DNA of 64,000 bases from Paludibacteraceae bacterium (GTDB taxonomy: Bacteria > Bacteroidota > Bacteroidia > Bacteroidales > Paludibacteraceae), in assembly GCA_017547145.1 (NCBI GenBank), contig JAFYQJ010000003.1:1-64000 (forward strand), read 5' to 3'. Positions 18,772-26,131 of this stretch are shown piece by piece. Every line of letters begins with the position of its first letter. The first letter of the stretch is position 1. The translations under genes were made by a program, and so were the position numbers. The notes below the pieces were generated by a model. It did not search any database, was not told the DNA's origin, and saw only the letters and a program-made list of their open reading frames with translations.

Positions 18772-18847
18772 CAAAAACCCCGCCGAAGCGGGGTTGCCAA
18801 TCCACAAGGGGAATGCCTTTCGGTACTCGCCTAATCGCCAATTGACA
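18771..18847 (-). ncRNA. Predicted small RNA A (about 77 nt) with its own promoter box and terminator
   Basis: On the minus strand a -7 box TATATTTG (18858-18851) would start a transcript near 18846. It ends at a perfect 8-bp hairpin AACCCCGC-TTCG-GCGGGGTT (18795-18776) followed by five or more Us. The UUCG tetraloop makes this a strong intrinsic terminator. The body contains the core GGC-nn-TTAG-n-CGAG (18839-18826), shared with the unit at 19325-19408. It is tail-to-tail with the phage head-protein fragment. No -33 box is evident. The hairpin could instead be only a bidirectional terminator of the phage gene. Confidence 0.5.
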
Positions 18848-18872
18848 TTGCAAATATAATAAAATTATTTAT
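18845..18872. repeat. 28-bp direct repeat, copy 1
   Basis: A 28-base sequence beginning ACATTGCAAATATAATA is repeated exactly at 19406-19433. It holds a minus-strand TATATTTG -7 box, so each copy appears to be a promoter region. The two copies bracket the 75-residue gene at 19053-19280. Confidence 0.85.
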
Positions 18873-19052
18873 AAAAATATCATCTTCTTTTTAATTACAT
18901 TATTCATATAAGCAAAACTACAAAATAAGTACCACAATACAAAATTTAGCAAAAAACAAAAAAGTTTTTAACAAGTTGAAAACTAAATGCCTTATAATTT
19001 GTTAATAATAAGGAAATTACACTAATTTTATAGTAATAAACATTTTTTAATT

Positions 19053-19280
19053 ATGAATTTAAAGAGATTTATCAAAGTAACACCGAAAGATAGCACAAAA
19101 CACATAGTGCTATTAGCGGGAAATGAGTCGTTTTATCGCTCACAAGGGGCAATAATAGAACAGCCCACAGAAGAAGAAGTATTGGAGTTTTTCCCACAAT
19201 TAGCAAAGGAAATTAAACCTTTGGACGTGAAAGTGGAAAAAGCAAAAGTACAACCTAAGAGATTGCAATTACTCAAATAG
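19053..19280 (+). CDS. Small hypothetical protein of phage type
   Basis: 75 residues starting MNLKRFIKVTPKDSTKHIVLLAGNESFYRSQGA and ending in a Lys-rich tail. The family is not recognised. The charge-balanced, soluble sequence (E-x-P-T-E-E-E-V-L-E-F-F-P-Q-L) resembles small accessory proteins in Bacteroidetes phage regions. It lies between the phage head-protein fragment and the tRNA genes, bracketed by the two 28-bp repeats. A second open stretch in another frame (19259-19345, reading TQIVCVANKQNGEFDVTEI) overlaps its 3' end. It looks like real coding sequence too, so the true C-terminus may have been lost to a frameshift. Confidence 0.5.
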   Translation: MNLKRFIKVTPKDSTKHIVLLAGNESFYRSQGAIIEQPTEEEVLEFFPQLAKEIKPLDVKVEKAKVQPKRLQLLK

Positions 19281-19324
19281 TATGTGTAGCAAATAAGCAG
19301 AACGGAGAGTTTGATGTAACCGAA

Positions 19325-19408
19325 ATAAAAAACCCCAAAGAATAATCTTTGGGGTTGTGGCTTGAAATAGTGTCTCGACTAAAAGCCGAAATCGCTATCT
19401 TCACCACA
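19325..19408 (-). ncRNA. Predicted small RNA B (about 84 nt) with its own promoter box and terminator
   Basis: The arrangement matches unit A. A minus-strand -7 box TATATTTG (19419-19412) lies in the second 28-bp repeat. A body carries the same core GGC-nn-TTAG-n-CGAG (19387-19374). A perfect 11-bp terminator hairpin AACCCCAAAGA / TCTTTGGGGTT (19356-19331) is followed by a T run. A GGCTT/AAGCC pair can form an extra hairpin within the body. The sharing of promoter, core and terminator type but not the rest of the body suggests a duplicated and diverged RNA family. Transcription is not proven. Confidence 0.5.
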
Positions 19409-19433
19409 TTGCAAATATAATAAAATTATTTAT
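19406..19433. repeat. 28-bp direct repeat, copy 2
   Basis: Exact second copy of the 28-base sequence at 18845-18872, 561 bases apart start to start, in the same orientation. It supplies the -7 box for predicted small RNA B. Confidence 0.85.
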
Positions 19434-19444
19434 TGCTACCTCTC

Positions 19445-19507
19445 AAAAAAAATAGTCGTCCGTTTGGATTTACAGGTTTTAAGTACCACACCAAACAACA
19501 ACTACTT
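19445..19507 (-). ncRNA. Predicted small RNA C (about 63 nt), single long hairpin
   Basis: A minus-strand -7 box TATATTTG (19518-19511) precedes a transcript that folds almost entirely into one stem. Bases 19504-19491 pair with 19467-19453 (14 pairs including two G-U, one bulged base), with a 23-base loop, followed by a run of eight As on the plus strand (Us in the RNA). It lies directly downstream of the tRNA-Gly terminator, in line with units A and B. It lacks their GGC-nn-TTAG core. It might alternatively be a second terminator for the tRNA operon. Confidence 0.4.
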
Positions 19508-19521
19508 TTACAAATATAACA

Positions 19522-19568
19522 CAAAAAAAAGAGAAAAGATAACCACATTCGAACTATCTTTTCTCTTT
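19522..19568 (-). terminator. Intrinsic terminator of the tRNA-Tyr/tRNA-Gly operon
   Basis: A perfect 14-bp stem AAAGAGAAAAGATA / TATCTTTTCTCTTT with a 13-base loop ends in a run of eight Ts on the minus strand. It begins two bases after the tRNA-Gly 3' end. Confidence 0.92.
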
Positions 19569-19569
19569 G

Positions 19570-19642
19570 AGCGGAAAACGGGGCTCAAACCCGCGACCCC
19601 CAGCTTGGAAGGCTAGTGCTCTATCAACTGAGCTATTTCCGC
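19570..19642 (-). tRNA. tRNA-Gly (anticodon TCC)
   Basis: 73 bases. The acceptor stem is GCGGAAA/TTTCCGC and the D arm contains AGCTCAGTTGATAGAGC. The anticodon loop is CTTCCAA (anticodon TCC) and the T arm contains GGGTTTGAGCCC. The discriminator is U, as for bacterial tRNA-Gly. CCA is not encoded. Confidence 0.97.
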
Positions 19643-19650
19643 AATATTTG

Positions 19651-19733
19651 TGGGCAGTGATGGATTCGAACCACCGAAGGCGAAAGCCAGCTGAGTTACA
19701 GTCAGCCCCATTTGGCCACTCTGGTAACTGCCC
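19651..19733 (-). tRNA. tRNA-Tyr (anticodon GTA)
   Basis: 83 bases with a long variable arm (CTGGCTTTCGCC region), as expected for bacterial tRNA-Tyr. The acceptor stem is GGGCAGT/ACTGCCC, the anticodon is in CTGTAAC (GTA), and the discriminator is A. It is 8 bases upstream of tRNA-Gly on the same strand and 25 bases after the ribH stop. Confidence 0.97.
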
Positions 19734-19758
19734 TTGCTAAAAGCACTGCAAAATTAAA

Positions 19759-20262
19759 CTATTTTTCTAAATCTGCAAAATTAAATATCATTTTAATTGC
19801 AGTAACTGCTCCTTCTACTCCTTTATTACCTAAACTACCACCTGCACGCTCAAGTGCTTGCTCCATCGTATTTGTAGTTAAAACACTGAATATCACAGGA
19901 GAAATAGCTTCAGCATTCAACAACGAAATGCCAGAAGTAACACCTTGACATACATAATCAAAATGCGGAGTATCACCTTGTATTACACAACCGATAACGA
20001 TAATTGCATCATATATTTGTTGTTTTTGCAATTTAGCAGCTGCATATGTCAACTCAAAAGTTCCTGGAACATGAAAAACATCTACCATTTCCTCTCTCGC
20101 ACCATTTTCACACAAAGCTTCAAAAGCACCATCTAAAAGAGCAAACGTAACATTAGAATTCCAATCTGCTACAACAATAGCAAATCGTTTTTGCTCAACT
20201 AATTCCTTTTTAGGCATTAAGTCTTTATCGTATTTCGACAAGTTTTGATATTTAGTTGCCAT
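19759..20262 (-). CDS. ribH: 6,7-dimethyl-8-ribityllumazine synthase
   Basis: 167 residues. It makes the riboflavin precursor lumazine from 5-amino-6-ribitylaminouracil and 3,4-dihydroxybutanone phosphate, and normally assembles as a 60-subunit shell or a pentamer. The motifs are FAIVVADWNSNVTFALLDGA, VDVFHVPGTFELTYAAAKL, IVIGCVIQGDTPHFDYVC (with the conserved His of GDTxHFD) and GVLTTNT-like VFSVLTTNTMEQALERAGG. A Lys-rich N-terminal extension of about 20 residues is common in Bacteroidetes. A terminator separates it from the TPR gene upstream. Confidence 0.96.
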   Translation of the reverse strand: MATKYQNLSKYDKDLMPKKELVEQKRFAIVVADWNSNVTFALLDGAFEALCENGAREEMVDVFHVPGTFELTYAAAKLQKQQIYDAIIVIGCVIQGDTPHFDYVCQGVTSGISLLNAEAISPVIFSVLTTNTMEQALERAGGSLGNKGVEGAVTAIKMIFNFADLEK

Positions 20263-20273
20263 TCTATTAAAAT

Positions 20274-20306
20274 TAAAAAAGCCACCTCAAAAATTTTGAG
20301 ATAGCT
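20274..20306 (-). terminator. Intrinsic terminator between the TPR gene and ribH
   Basis: On the minus strand AGCTATCTCAAAA / TTTGAGGTGGCT forms a stem with two G-U or mismatched pairs and is followed by six Ts. It lies 12 bases before the ribH start, so ribH may depend on read-through or on an internal promoter. Confidence 0.7.
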
Positions 20307-20330
20307 ATATGGTTAAACAATATTTCTTAT

Positions 20331-21023
20331 TTATTGTTGCAAAGCTTTTGCTCGCTCTATATATTTTTCAATATCAGAAGCTTGCATACTTTTAAAGTAT
20401 TTGTCTTTAATTATTGTATAACACTCAATGGCTTTTGAAAAATCACCTTCTTTTTCATAAATAAAAGCTGCCTTTTTCAAATAAAGAGGAGCTGTTAAAT
20501 CATTTTTCTCTTTAACTGCTTTTTCATAATATTTCAAAGCTGATTTATAGTCGCCCAACTGAACGTAACAATCCCCCATCAAACCTACAGTAGCAGGAGT
20601 TAAATTTGGAGAATCAAAATCTACTTTTTTCAAATAAGCAATAGCTTCTTCGTATTGTGACAAACGATAGTTACATACACCAGCATATGCCAATGCAAGA
20701 TTTGCAGTTTTTGTCATACCGTATTCTTTCGCAATCTTTTCAAATCCCAAAAACTCATCTGTTCCATCACCTTTCAAAGCTAATTGAAACGAATCTTTTG
20801 CGAAATATTCTTGACAAATAGCAATTTTCCCTTCTGCCTCCACTTCTCGAGGAGCTATATACCAAGCCTTGAATGCCAATATTGCTAATACAACCAATAC
20901 GACACTACCTACTACATACAAAATTTGATTTTTATACTTTTCAATAAAAACTTCTGAAGCACTTAATGCATTTTCTACATTTATAAGTTCTTGATCTTGA
21001 TTTTTGTTTTTCTTAGTTGACAT
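20331..21023 (-). CDS. Tetratricopeptide-repeat membrane-anchored protein (YfgM-like)
   Basis: 230 residues from the MSTKKN start; a Met six residues earlier is also possible. One transmembrane segment (ILYVVGSVVLVVLAILAF, about residues 34-51) is followed by an extracytoplasmic region with three to four TPR units, for example CNYRLSQYEEAIAYLKKVDF, GDCYVQLGDYKSALKYYEKAV and AAFIYEKEGDFSKAIECYTII. This layout is like YfgM, a periplasmic chaperone-type partner of the Sec machinery, but equivalence is only by architecture. It is the first gene of a unit with ribH. Confidence 0.8.
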   Translation of the reverse strand: MSTKKNKNQDQELINVENALSASEVFIEKYKNQILYVVGSVVLVVLAILAFKAWYIAPREVEAEGKIAICQEYFAKDSFQLALKGDGTDEFLGFEKIAKEYGMTKTANLALAYAGVCNYRLSQYEEAIAYLKKVDFDSPNLTPATVGLMGDCYVQLGDYKSALKYYEKAVKEKNDLTAPLYLKKAAFIYEKEGDFSKAIECYTIIKDKYFKSMQASDIEKYIERAKALQQ

Positions 21024-21149
21024 AATTTCTTTATTTTTCAATTTTGCAAAAGTAATATTTTTTTACAAACAAAATTTCAAAGCATTGTTTTTTTTCATTA
21101 TTTCTAGATTTGAATCTTATAAAAGATTACACTAAAGTAAATATTATTA

Positions 21150-21157
21150 TAACTTTG
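21150..21157 (+). promoter_or_regulatory. -7 promoter box of the panB-relA-mrp-proC operon
   Basis: TAACTTTG fits TAnnTTTG and lies 31 bases before the panB ATG. The -33 region is poorly defined. Confidence 0.5.
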
Positions 21158-21188
21158 CAATATAAACCATAAAATTCTTTTAAAGGAA

Positions 21189-22010
21189 ATGTCTATACAC
21201 TCAAACGAAGACACTCGTAAAGTAACTACCCATCGCCTATTTGAAATGAAGCAAAGAGGTGAGAAAATAAGCATGCTAACAGCATACGACTACACCATGG
21301 CAAATATGATTGATACGGCAGGTATCGATGTTATTTTAGTTGGCGACTCCGCATCGAACGTCATGGCAGGTAACCTCACTACACTCCCAATCACACTTGA
21401 CCAAATGATTTATCACGGGAAATCGGTTGTACGTGGAGTAAAACGTGCTTTAGTAGTAGTAGATATGCCTTTTGGCACTTACCAAACAGGCGAAATAGAA
21501 GCCGTGCAAAATGCCATTAAAATAATGAAAATAACACATGCTGATGCACTTAAGTTAGAAGGCGGTGTTGAAATAATAGATGCAATCAAACGCATTATTG
21601 ACGCAGGAATTCCTATTATGGGACATTTGGGTCTAATGCCACAATCCATAAATAAATATGGCACATACGCAGTAAGAGCAAAAGAAGAAATAGAAGCAGA
21701 AAAACTTATCAGTGATGCCCTTGCACTCGAAGAAGTAGGATGCTTTGCTATCGTATTAGAAAAAATTCCAGCTTCGCTAGCAGAAAAAGTGGCAAAAAAA
21801 GTAAAAATACCTGTTATAGGAATAGGAGCAGGTGGGGCTGTTGATGGACAAGTTCTAGTTTGTGCTGATATGTTAGGTATGACAAACGGTTTTTCACCAC
21901 GCTTTTTACGTCGCTATGCCAATCTAAACGAAATCATTACTAACGCTGTTAGAGATTATATTTCAGATGTAAAATCTGAAAATTTCCCTAACGAAAACGA
22001 GCAATATTAA
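21189..22010 (+). CDS. panB: 3-methyl-2-oxobutanoate hydroxymethyltransferase
   Basis: 273 residues. It transfers a hydroxymethyl group from methylene-tetrahydrofolate to ketoisovalerate, the first committed step to pantothenate and CoA. The motifs are [33 protein letters not shown] (metal-binding Asp in VGDS), [23 protein letters not shown] and [23 protein letters not shown]. relA begins 8 bases later. panC/panE are not in the window. Confidence 0.97.
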   Translation: MSIHSNEDTRKVTTHRLFEMKQRGEKISMLTAYDYTMANMIDTAGIDVILVGDSASNVMAGNLTTLPITLDQMIYHGKSVVRGVKRALVVVDMPFGTYQTGEIEAVQNAIKIMKITHADALKLEGGVEIIDAIKRIIDAGIPIMGHLGLMPQSINKYGTYAVRAKEEIEAEKLISDALALEEVGCFAIVLEKIPASLAEKVAKKVKIPVIGIGAGGAVDGQVLVCADMLGMTNGFSPRFLRRYANLNEIITNAVRDYISDVKSENFPNENEQY

Positions 22011-22018
22011 AATAAAAA

Positions 22019-24208
22019 ATGAGCAAAAACAGGCAATTAAACAATTCTGAAATTGTAGAGTTAAAAAAACTTTACAAATCGCTAATATTGTCTGGAATCA
22101 CCCTCGAACGAAACAAACGCAAAAAAGTTCAGCAGATTCTAAATACTTGGGTCTCCTCGTTAGAAGAGGAATCGCTTTCTCATCCTATCATAAAAATTTT
22201 TCGTACAATGATCATTGTACAAAAAGAGATAGGATTAGGACAAACTGCCCTACTCAGCATTCTTTTGTATAAAGCTGTAAATAAAGGAATTATATCTATA
22301 GAAACAATAGAAGAACTTTTCGACAAAAATGTTTCAACCATTATTATTGGATTAAATAAGGTATACGAACTTTACAATCGTAATGCGGTTATTGAATCTG
22401 AAAACTTTAGGAAACTACTGCTTTCTTTTGCTGAAAATCTTCAGGTAATACTTATTATCCTCGCTGAACGTTTAGATACGATGCGTTTTCTTTCAGAATA
22501 TTCTATTCTGCAACAAGAAAAAATTGCCTACGAAGCATCATATTTATACGCACCTTTGGCACATAGAATTGGGCTTTATGGTATAAAAACCGAATTGGAA
22601 GATTTAGCATTAAAATATACTGCTAAAGATACATATAAAGAAATCGCAAAAAAACTAAACGAAACTAAACGTTCGCGCGACCAGTATATAGTAGAATTTA
22701 TTGAGCCTGTAAAAAAACGCATAAAAGATGCTGGATTTAATTTCGAAATAAAAGGTAGAACGAAATCCATATACTCCATTTGGAATAAAATAAAAAAACA
22801 AAATACCACGTTCGAAAACATATACGATTTGTTTGCAATTCGTATTATAATAGATTGCCCTTTTGAACAAGAAAAATCGGAATGTTGGCAAGTTTATTCT
22901 ATTATTACGGACATGTACACGCCTAATCCAAAACGTTTGCGTGATTGGCTTTCGATACCAAAATTAAATGGATACGAATCGTTGCATATAACCGTAATGG
23001 GTCCAAATGGCAAATGGGTGGAAGTTCAGATTCGTACTCGAAGAATGGACGAAATAGCCGAAAAAGGTCTTGCTGCGCATTGGAAGTACAAAGGCATCCA
23101 AGAAGAACAAGGGATGGACGAATGGTTAAAAAACATTCGTGAAATACTCGAAAACCCAAGCCTAAATGCTATTGATTATATGGACAATTTCAAATTGGAC
23201 TTATACAACGAAGAGGTTTTCGTATTCACCCCAAAAGGCGACCTTCAAAAGCTAAAAAAAGGTGCTACACTGCTCGATTTTGCCTACAATATTCATACTA
23301 ACATTGGTAATAAATGTGTGGGCGGAATCGTAAACGGGAAACATGTTCAGCTAAAATATGTATTAAAAAATGGAGATCAAGTTGAAGTTTTAACATCTTC
23401 TACACAAAAACCAAAAATTGATTGGCTGAACATTGTAACAACCTCTAAATCAAAAAATAGAATAAAACAGACACTCAAGGAAATTGACTACAAAGAAGCA
23501 GAAAACGGAAAAGAAACTTTACTTAGACGTCTTAAAAATTGGAAAATAGAATACGACGAAGCCGAAATTGTACGATTAGCAAAAAAACTAGGTTATAAAA
23601 ACATTTCCGTTTTTTACCAAGCTATTACTAACGAGCGAATCAATTTATCTGAAGTCCGCACATTACTTTCCGAGCCCGAACAACGTGAAAATACAGAGCA
23701 ACGCAGTGCTGAAAATTATTCACTTCAAACTGAATTAGAGCGTATTACATCAAGCTCATCGAGTGATGTATTGGTTATCGATCAAAACTTAAAAAATATC
23801 AATTACTCATTAGCAAAATGCTGTAATCCAATCTATGGTGATGATGTTTTTGGTTTTGTAACAGTCAATGGTGGAATAAAAATCCATAGAAAAAATTGCC
23901 CCAATGCACCACAAATGATTTCACGCTTTGGCTATCGCATTGTAGAAGCCCGTTGGTCTGGTAAAAGTGGGCAACAATATCCCATTACACTACGTATTGT
24001 TGGTCATGACGACATTGGTATTGTTACAAACATTACTTCCGTCATATCCAAAGAGTTAAATATAAATATGCGTTCTATATCGGTTGATTCTAACGACGGA
24101 TTATTTCAAGGTTCCATCTCCATTCAAATCAACGATCTAAACGCTTTAGAACTACTCATTAAAAAGATTAAAAACATCAAAGGTGTTAAACAAGTTACAC
24201 GAGAATAA
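22019..24208 (+). CDS. relA: RelA-type (p)ppGpp synthetase with degenerate hydrolase domain
   Basis: 729 residues in the long RSH order: HD, synthetase, TGS, helical, zinc-finger/CC and ACT. In the HD domain the H-D pair is replaced by Tyr84-Lys85 (ILLYKAV). The later D-R-L-H-N-M-R motif reads ERLDTMR (Glu150), so (p)ppGpp hydrolysis should be lost. The synthetase keeps GRTKSIYSIWNKI, YDLFAIRII, NGYESLHITV and EVQIRTRRMDEIAEKGLAAHWKYK. The TGS domain starts at VFVFTPKGDLQKLKKGATLLDFAYNIH. The Cys motif is AKCCNPIYGDD, and the C-terminal ACT domain is about 660-729. It should therefore produce the stringent-response alarmone; a separate SpoT-like hydrolase is expected elsewhere. Confidence 0.93.
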   Translation: MSKNRQLNNSEIVELKKLYKSLILSGITLERNKRKKVQQILNTWVSSLEEESLSHPIIKIFRTMIIVQKEIGLGQTALLSILLYKAVNKGIISIETIEELFDKNVSTIIIGLNKVYELYNRNAVIESENFRKLLLSFAENLQVILIILAERLDTMRFLSEYSILQQEKIAYEASYLYAPLAHRIGLYGIKTELEDLALKYTAKDTYKEIAKKLNETKRSRDQYIVEFIEPVKKRIKDAGFNFEIKGRTKSIYSIWNKIKKQNTTFENIYDLFAIRIIIDCPFEQEKSECWQVYSIITDMYTPNPKRLRDWLSIPKLNGYESLHITVMGPNGKWVEVQIRTRRMDEIAEKGLAAHWKYKGIQEEQGMDEWLKNIREILENPSLNAIDYMDNFKLDLYNEEVFVFTPKGDLQKLKKGATLLDFAYNIHTNIGNKCVGGIVNGKHVQLKYVLKNGDQVEVLTSSTQKPKIDWLNIVTTSKSKNRIKQTLKEIDYKEAENGKETLLRRLKNWKIEYDEAEIVRLAKKLGYKNISVFYQAITNERINLSEVRTLLSEPEQRENTEQRSAENYSLQTELERITSSSSSDVLVIDQNLKNINYSLAKCCNPIYGDDVFGFVTVNGGIKIHRKNCPNAPQMISRFGYRIVEARWSGKSGQQYPITLRIVGHDDIGIVTNITSVISKELNINMRSISVDSNDGLFQGSISIQINDLNALELLIKKIKNIKGVKQVTRE

Positions 24209-24210
24209 AT

Positions 24211-25281
24211 ATGACACTCTATCCACAATTAATTATTGACACACTAAAAAATGTGCGTTATCCAGGCTCTGGACAAGACATTGTTTCTGCCGGTATTTTA
24301 GAAGATGATATTAGAATTGCAGGAAATAAAGTTTCATTTTCACTACTTTTAAAGCCAAACGACCCTTTTGCAAAATCACTCGTAAAAGCCTGCGAACAAA
24401 CAATATTGACATTTATTGACAAAGAAATTGACATCAAAGGCAACATTTCTATAAAAACCATAACACCAACTGTAACTGAAAAAGAAAAACCACTTAAAAA
24501 TGTTAAAAACATTATAGCAGTGGCATCAGGGAAAGGTGGCGTTGGCAAGTCAACAGTTTCTGCAAATTTAGCCATTGCTTTAGCACAAAAGGGATATAAA
24601 GTCGGCTTGCTTGATGCAGATATATTTGGTCCGTCTATACCTAAAATGTTTGCAATAGAAGACGCACGCCCTACGGCTATAGAAATAGATGGTCGACAAC
24701 TAATGAAGCCTATCGAACAATACGGCATTAAAATCCTTTCTATTGGATTTTTCGTTGATCCTGACAACGCTATAATTTGGCGAGGAGGTATGGCAAGTAA
24801 CGCATTAAAACAACTCATCACCGAAGCCGATTGGGGCGAATTAGATTATTTTATCATAGACATGCCACCAGGGACAAGCGACATTCACCTTACATTAGTT
24901 CAACTTTTGCAAATTACAGGAAGCGTCGTTGTAAGTACACCACAAGAAGTAGCTTTGGCCGATGCTCGAAAAGGTATACAAATGTTTACAACCGACAAAA
25001 TAAATGTTCCTATTCTTGGATTGGTAGAAAATATGGCTTGGTTTACACCTGCCGAATTACCAGAAAACAAATATTTTATTTTTGGTAAAGATGGAGTAAA
25101 AAATTTAGCTGCAAAAATGAATACTACACTTCTAGCTCAAATACCTATCGTACAAAGTATTTGCGAAAGTGGAGACTACGGAGCACCTGCTGCATTAAAC
25201 GAAATTTCACTTACAGGACTTGCGTTTAAAGCTCTTGCAGAAAATGTAATTAGCGAAATAGAAAAACTAAAAAACAAATAA
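24211..25281 (+). CDS. Mrp/NBP35-family Fe-S cluster carrier ATPase
   Basis: 356 residues. An N-terminal MIP18-type (DUF59) domain (1-90, with NVRYPGSGQDIVSAG) precedes the ParA/MinD-like ATPase. The deviant Walker A GKGGVGKS is at residues 107-114, with DADIFGPSIPKMF and DYFIIDMPPGTSDIHLT. This family binds and transfers [4Fe-4S] clusters to target enzymes. The usual C-terminal CxxC of many Mrp proteins is not seen; the corresponding region reads VENMAWFTPAELPENKYFIFG. This is common in the Bacteroidetes branch but makes the mode of cluster binding uncertain. It starts 2 bases after relA. Confidence 0.92.
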   Translation: MTLYPQLIIDTLKNVRYPGSGQDIVSAGILEDDIRIAGNKVSFSLLLKPNDPFAKSLVKACEQTILTFIDKEIDIKGNISIKTITPTVTEKEKPLKNVKNIIAVASGKGGVGKSTVSANLAIALAQKGYKVGLLDADIFGPSIPKMFAIEDARPTAIEIDGRQLMKPIEQYGIKILSIGFFVDPDNAIIWRGGMASNALKQLITEADWGELDYFIIDMPPGTSDIHLTLVQLLQITGSVVVSTPQEVALADARKGIQMFTTDKINVPILGLVENMAWFTPAELPENKYFIFGKDGVKNLAAKMNTTLLAQIPIVQSICESGDYGAPAALNEISLTGLAFKALAENVISEIEKLKNK

Positions 25282-25285
25282 AATC

Positions 25286-26083
25286 ATGAATATCGGAATC
25301 ATTGGAGGAGGAAATATAGGGAGTGCAATTGTATGCGGATTAGCAAATAGTTCTTCTATAAAAAATAACGATTTGTATGTTAGCGATTTATCGCAAACAA
25401 GACTTCAAGAATTAAAAAATAACCATCAAGAGATCAATACCACTATATCAAATATTGATTTGGTACAACAATCTGATATAATTATACTTGCTGTAAAACC
25501 TTGGATTATTGATTCTATTGTCAATGAAATAAAACAATATATCGATTACAAAAAACAACTTATAGTTTCAGTAGCAGCTGGTATTGATTTCGCTCAATTA
25601 TCAAAATTATTTCATGACGAAGAAAAGCAGTTACCTGCTCTATTTCGTATGATTCCTAATACAGCCATTGCCATTAACAAAGGAGTATTAACCTTATCTG
25701 AATTGAATGCTAACACTGAACAAAAAAATATTGTAAAAAAACTTTTTTCTGAATTAGGTGATGTTTTTATTGTTGAAGAAAAACAATTAAATGCCTTTAT
25801 GTCATTATCAAGTTGTGGCATTGCTTATGCTTTTCGCTATATTCGTGCAGCTGTAGAAGGTGCCGTAGAAATGGGCATCAATGCCGAAGTAGCACAAAAA
25901 GTTGTTATGCAAACACTTATAGGAGCAGCAGAATTGCTCAAAGCGAACTCTTCTCACCCCGAAGCCGAAATAGACAAAGTAACTACCCCCGGAGGAATTA
26001 CCATTAAAGGGCTAAACGAAATGGAAGCCCATGGTTTTACAAACGCCGTAATAAAAGGACTTAAAGCAAGTTTGATAAAATAA
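25286..26083 (+). CDS. proC: Pyrroline-5-carboxylate reductase
   Basis: 265 residues. It reduces pyrroline-5-carboxylate to proline with NAD(P)H. The Rossmann motif GIIGGGNIGSAI is at the N-terminus. DIIILAVKPW and LIVSVAAGI follow, then RMIPNTAIAINKG and SSCGIAYAFRYIRAAVEGAVEMG. The signature TPGGITIKGLNEMEAHG near the C-terminus identifies the family. It is the last gene of the plus-strand operon, followed by a bidirectional terminator. Confidence 0.96.
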   Translation: MNIGIIGGGNIGSAIVCGLANSSSIKNNDLYVSDLSQTRLQELKNNHQEINTTISNIDLVQQSDIIILAVKPWIIDSIVNEIKQYIDYKKQLIVSVAAGIDFAQLSKLFHDEEKQLPALFRMIPNTAIAINKGVLTLSELNANTEQKNIVKKLFSELGDVFIVEEKQLNAFMSLSSCGIAYAFRYIRAAVEGAVEMGINAEVAQKVVMQTLIGAAELLKANSSHPEAEIDKVTTPGGITIKGLNEMEAHGFTNAVIKGLKASLIK

Positions 26084-26115
26084 AAAAAAGGAGAATCTTA
26101 AGTTCTCCTTTTTTT
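26083..26115. terminator. Bidirectional terminator between proC and the WG-repeat gene
   Basis: GGAGAA/TTCTCC with a 7-base loop, flanked by A and T runs on both sides that extend the stem, lies between the two convergent genes. Confidence 0.9.
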
Positions 26116-26131
26116 ATCAGTCGTTGCTGTA

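Noticed and set aside
17588-19650. Search for attachment-site duplications of the tRNA-Gly 3' end around the prophage scrap
   Set aside because: No copy of the tRNA-Gly 3' sequence was seen near 17590-17700, so an integration site cannot be claimed.
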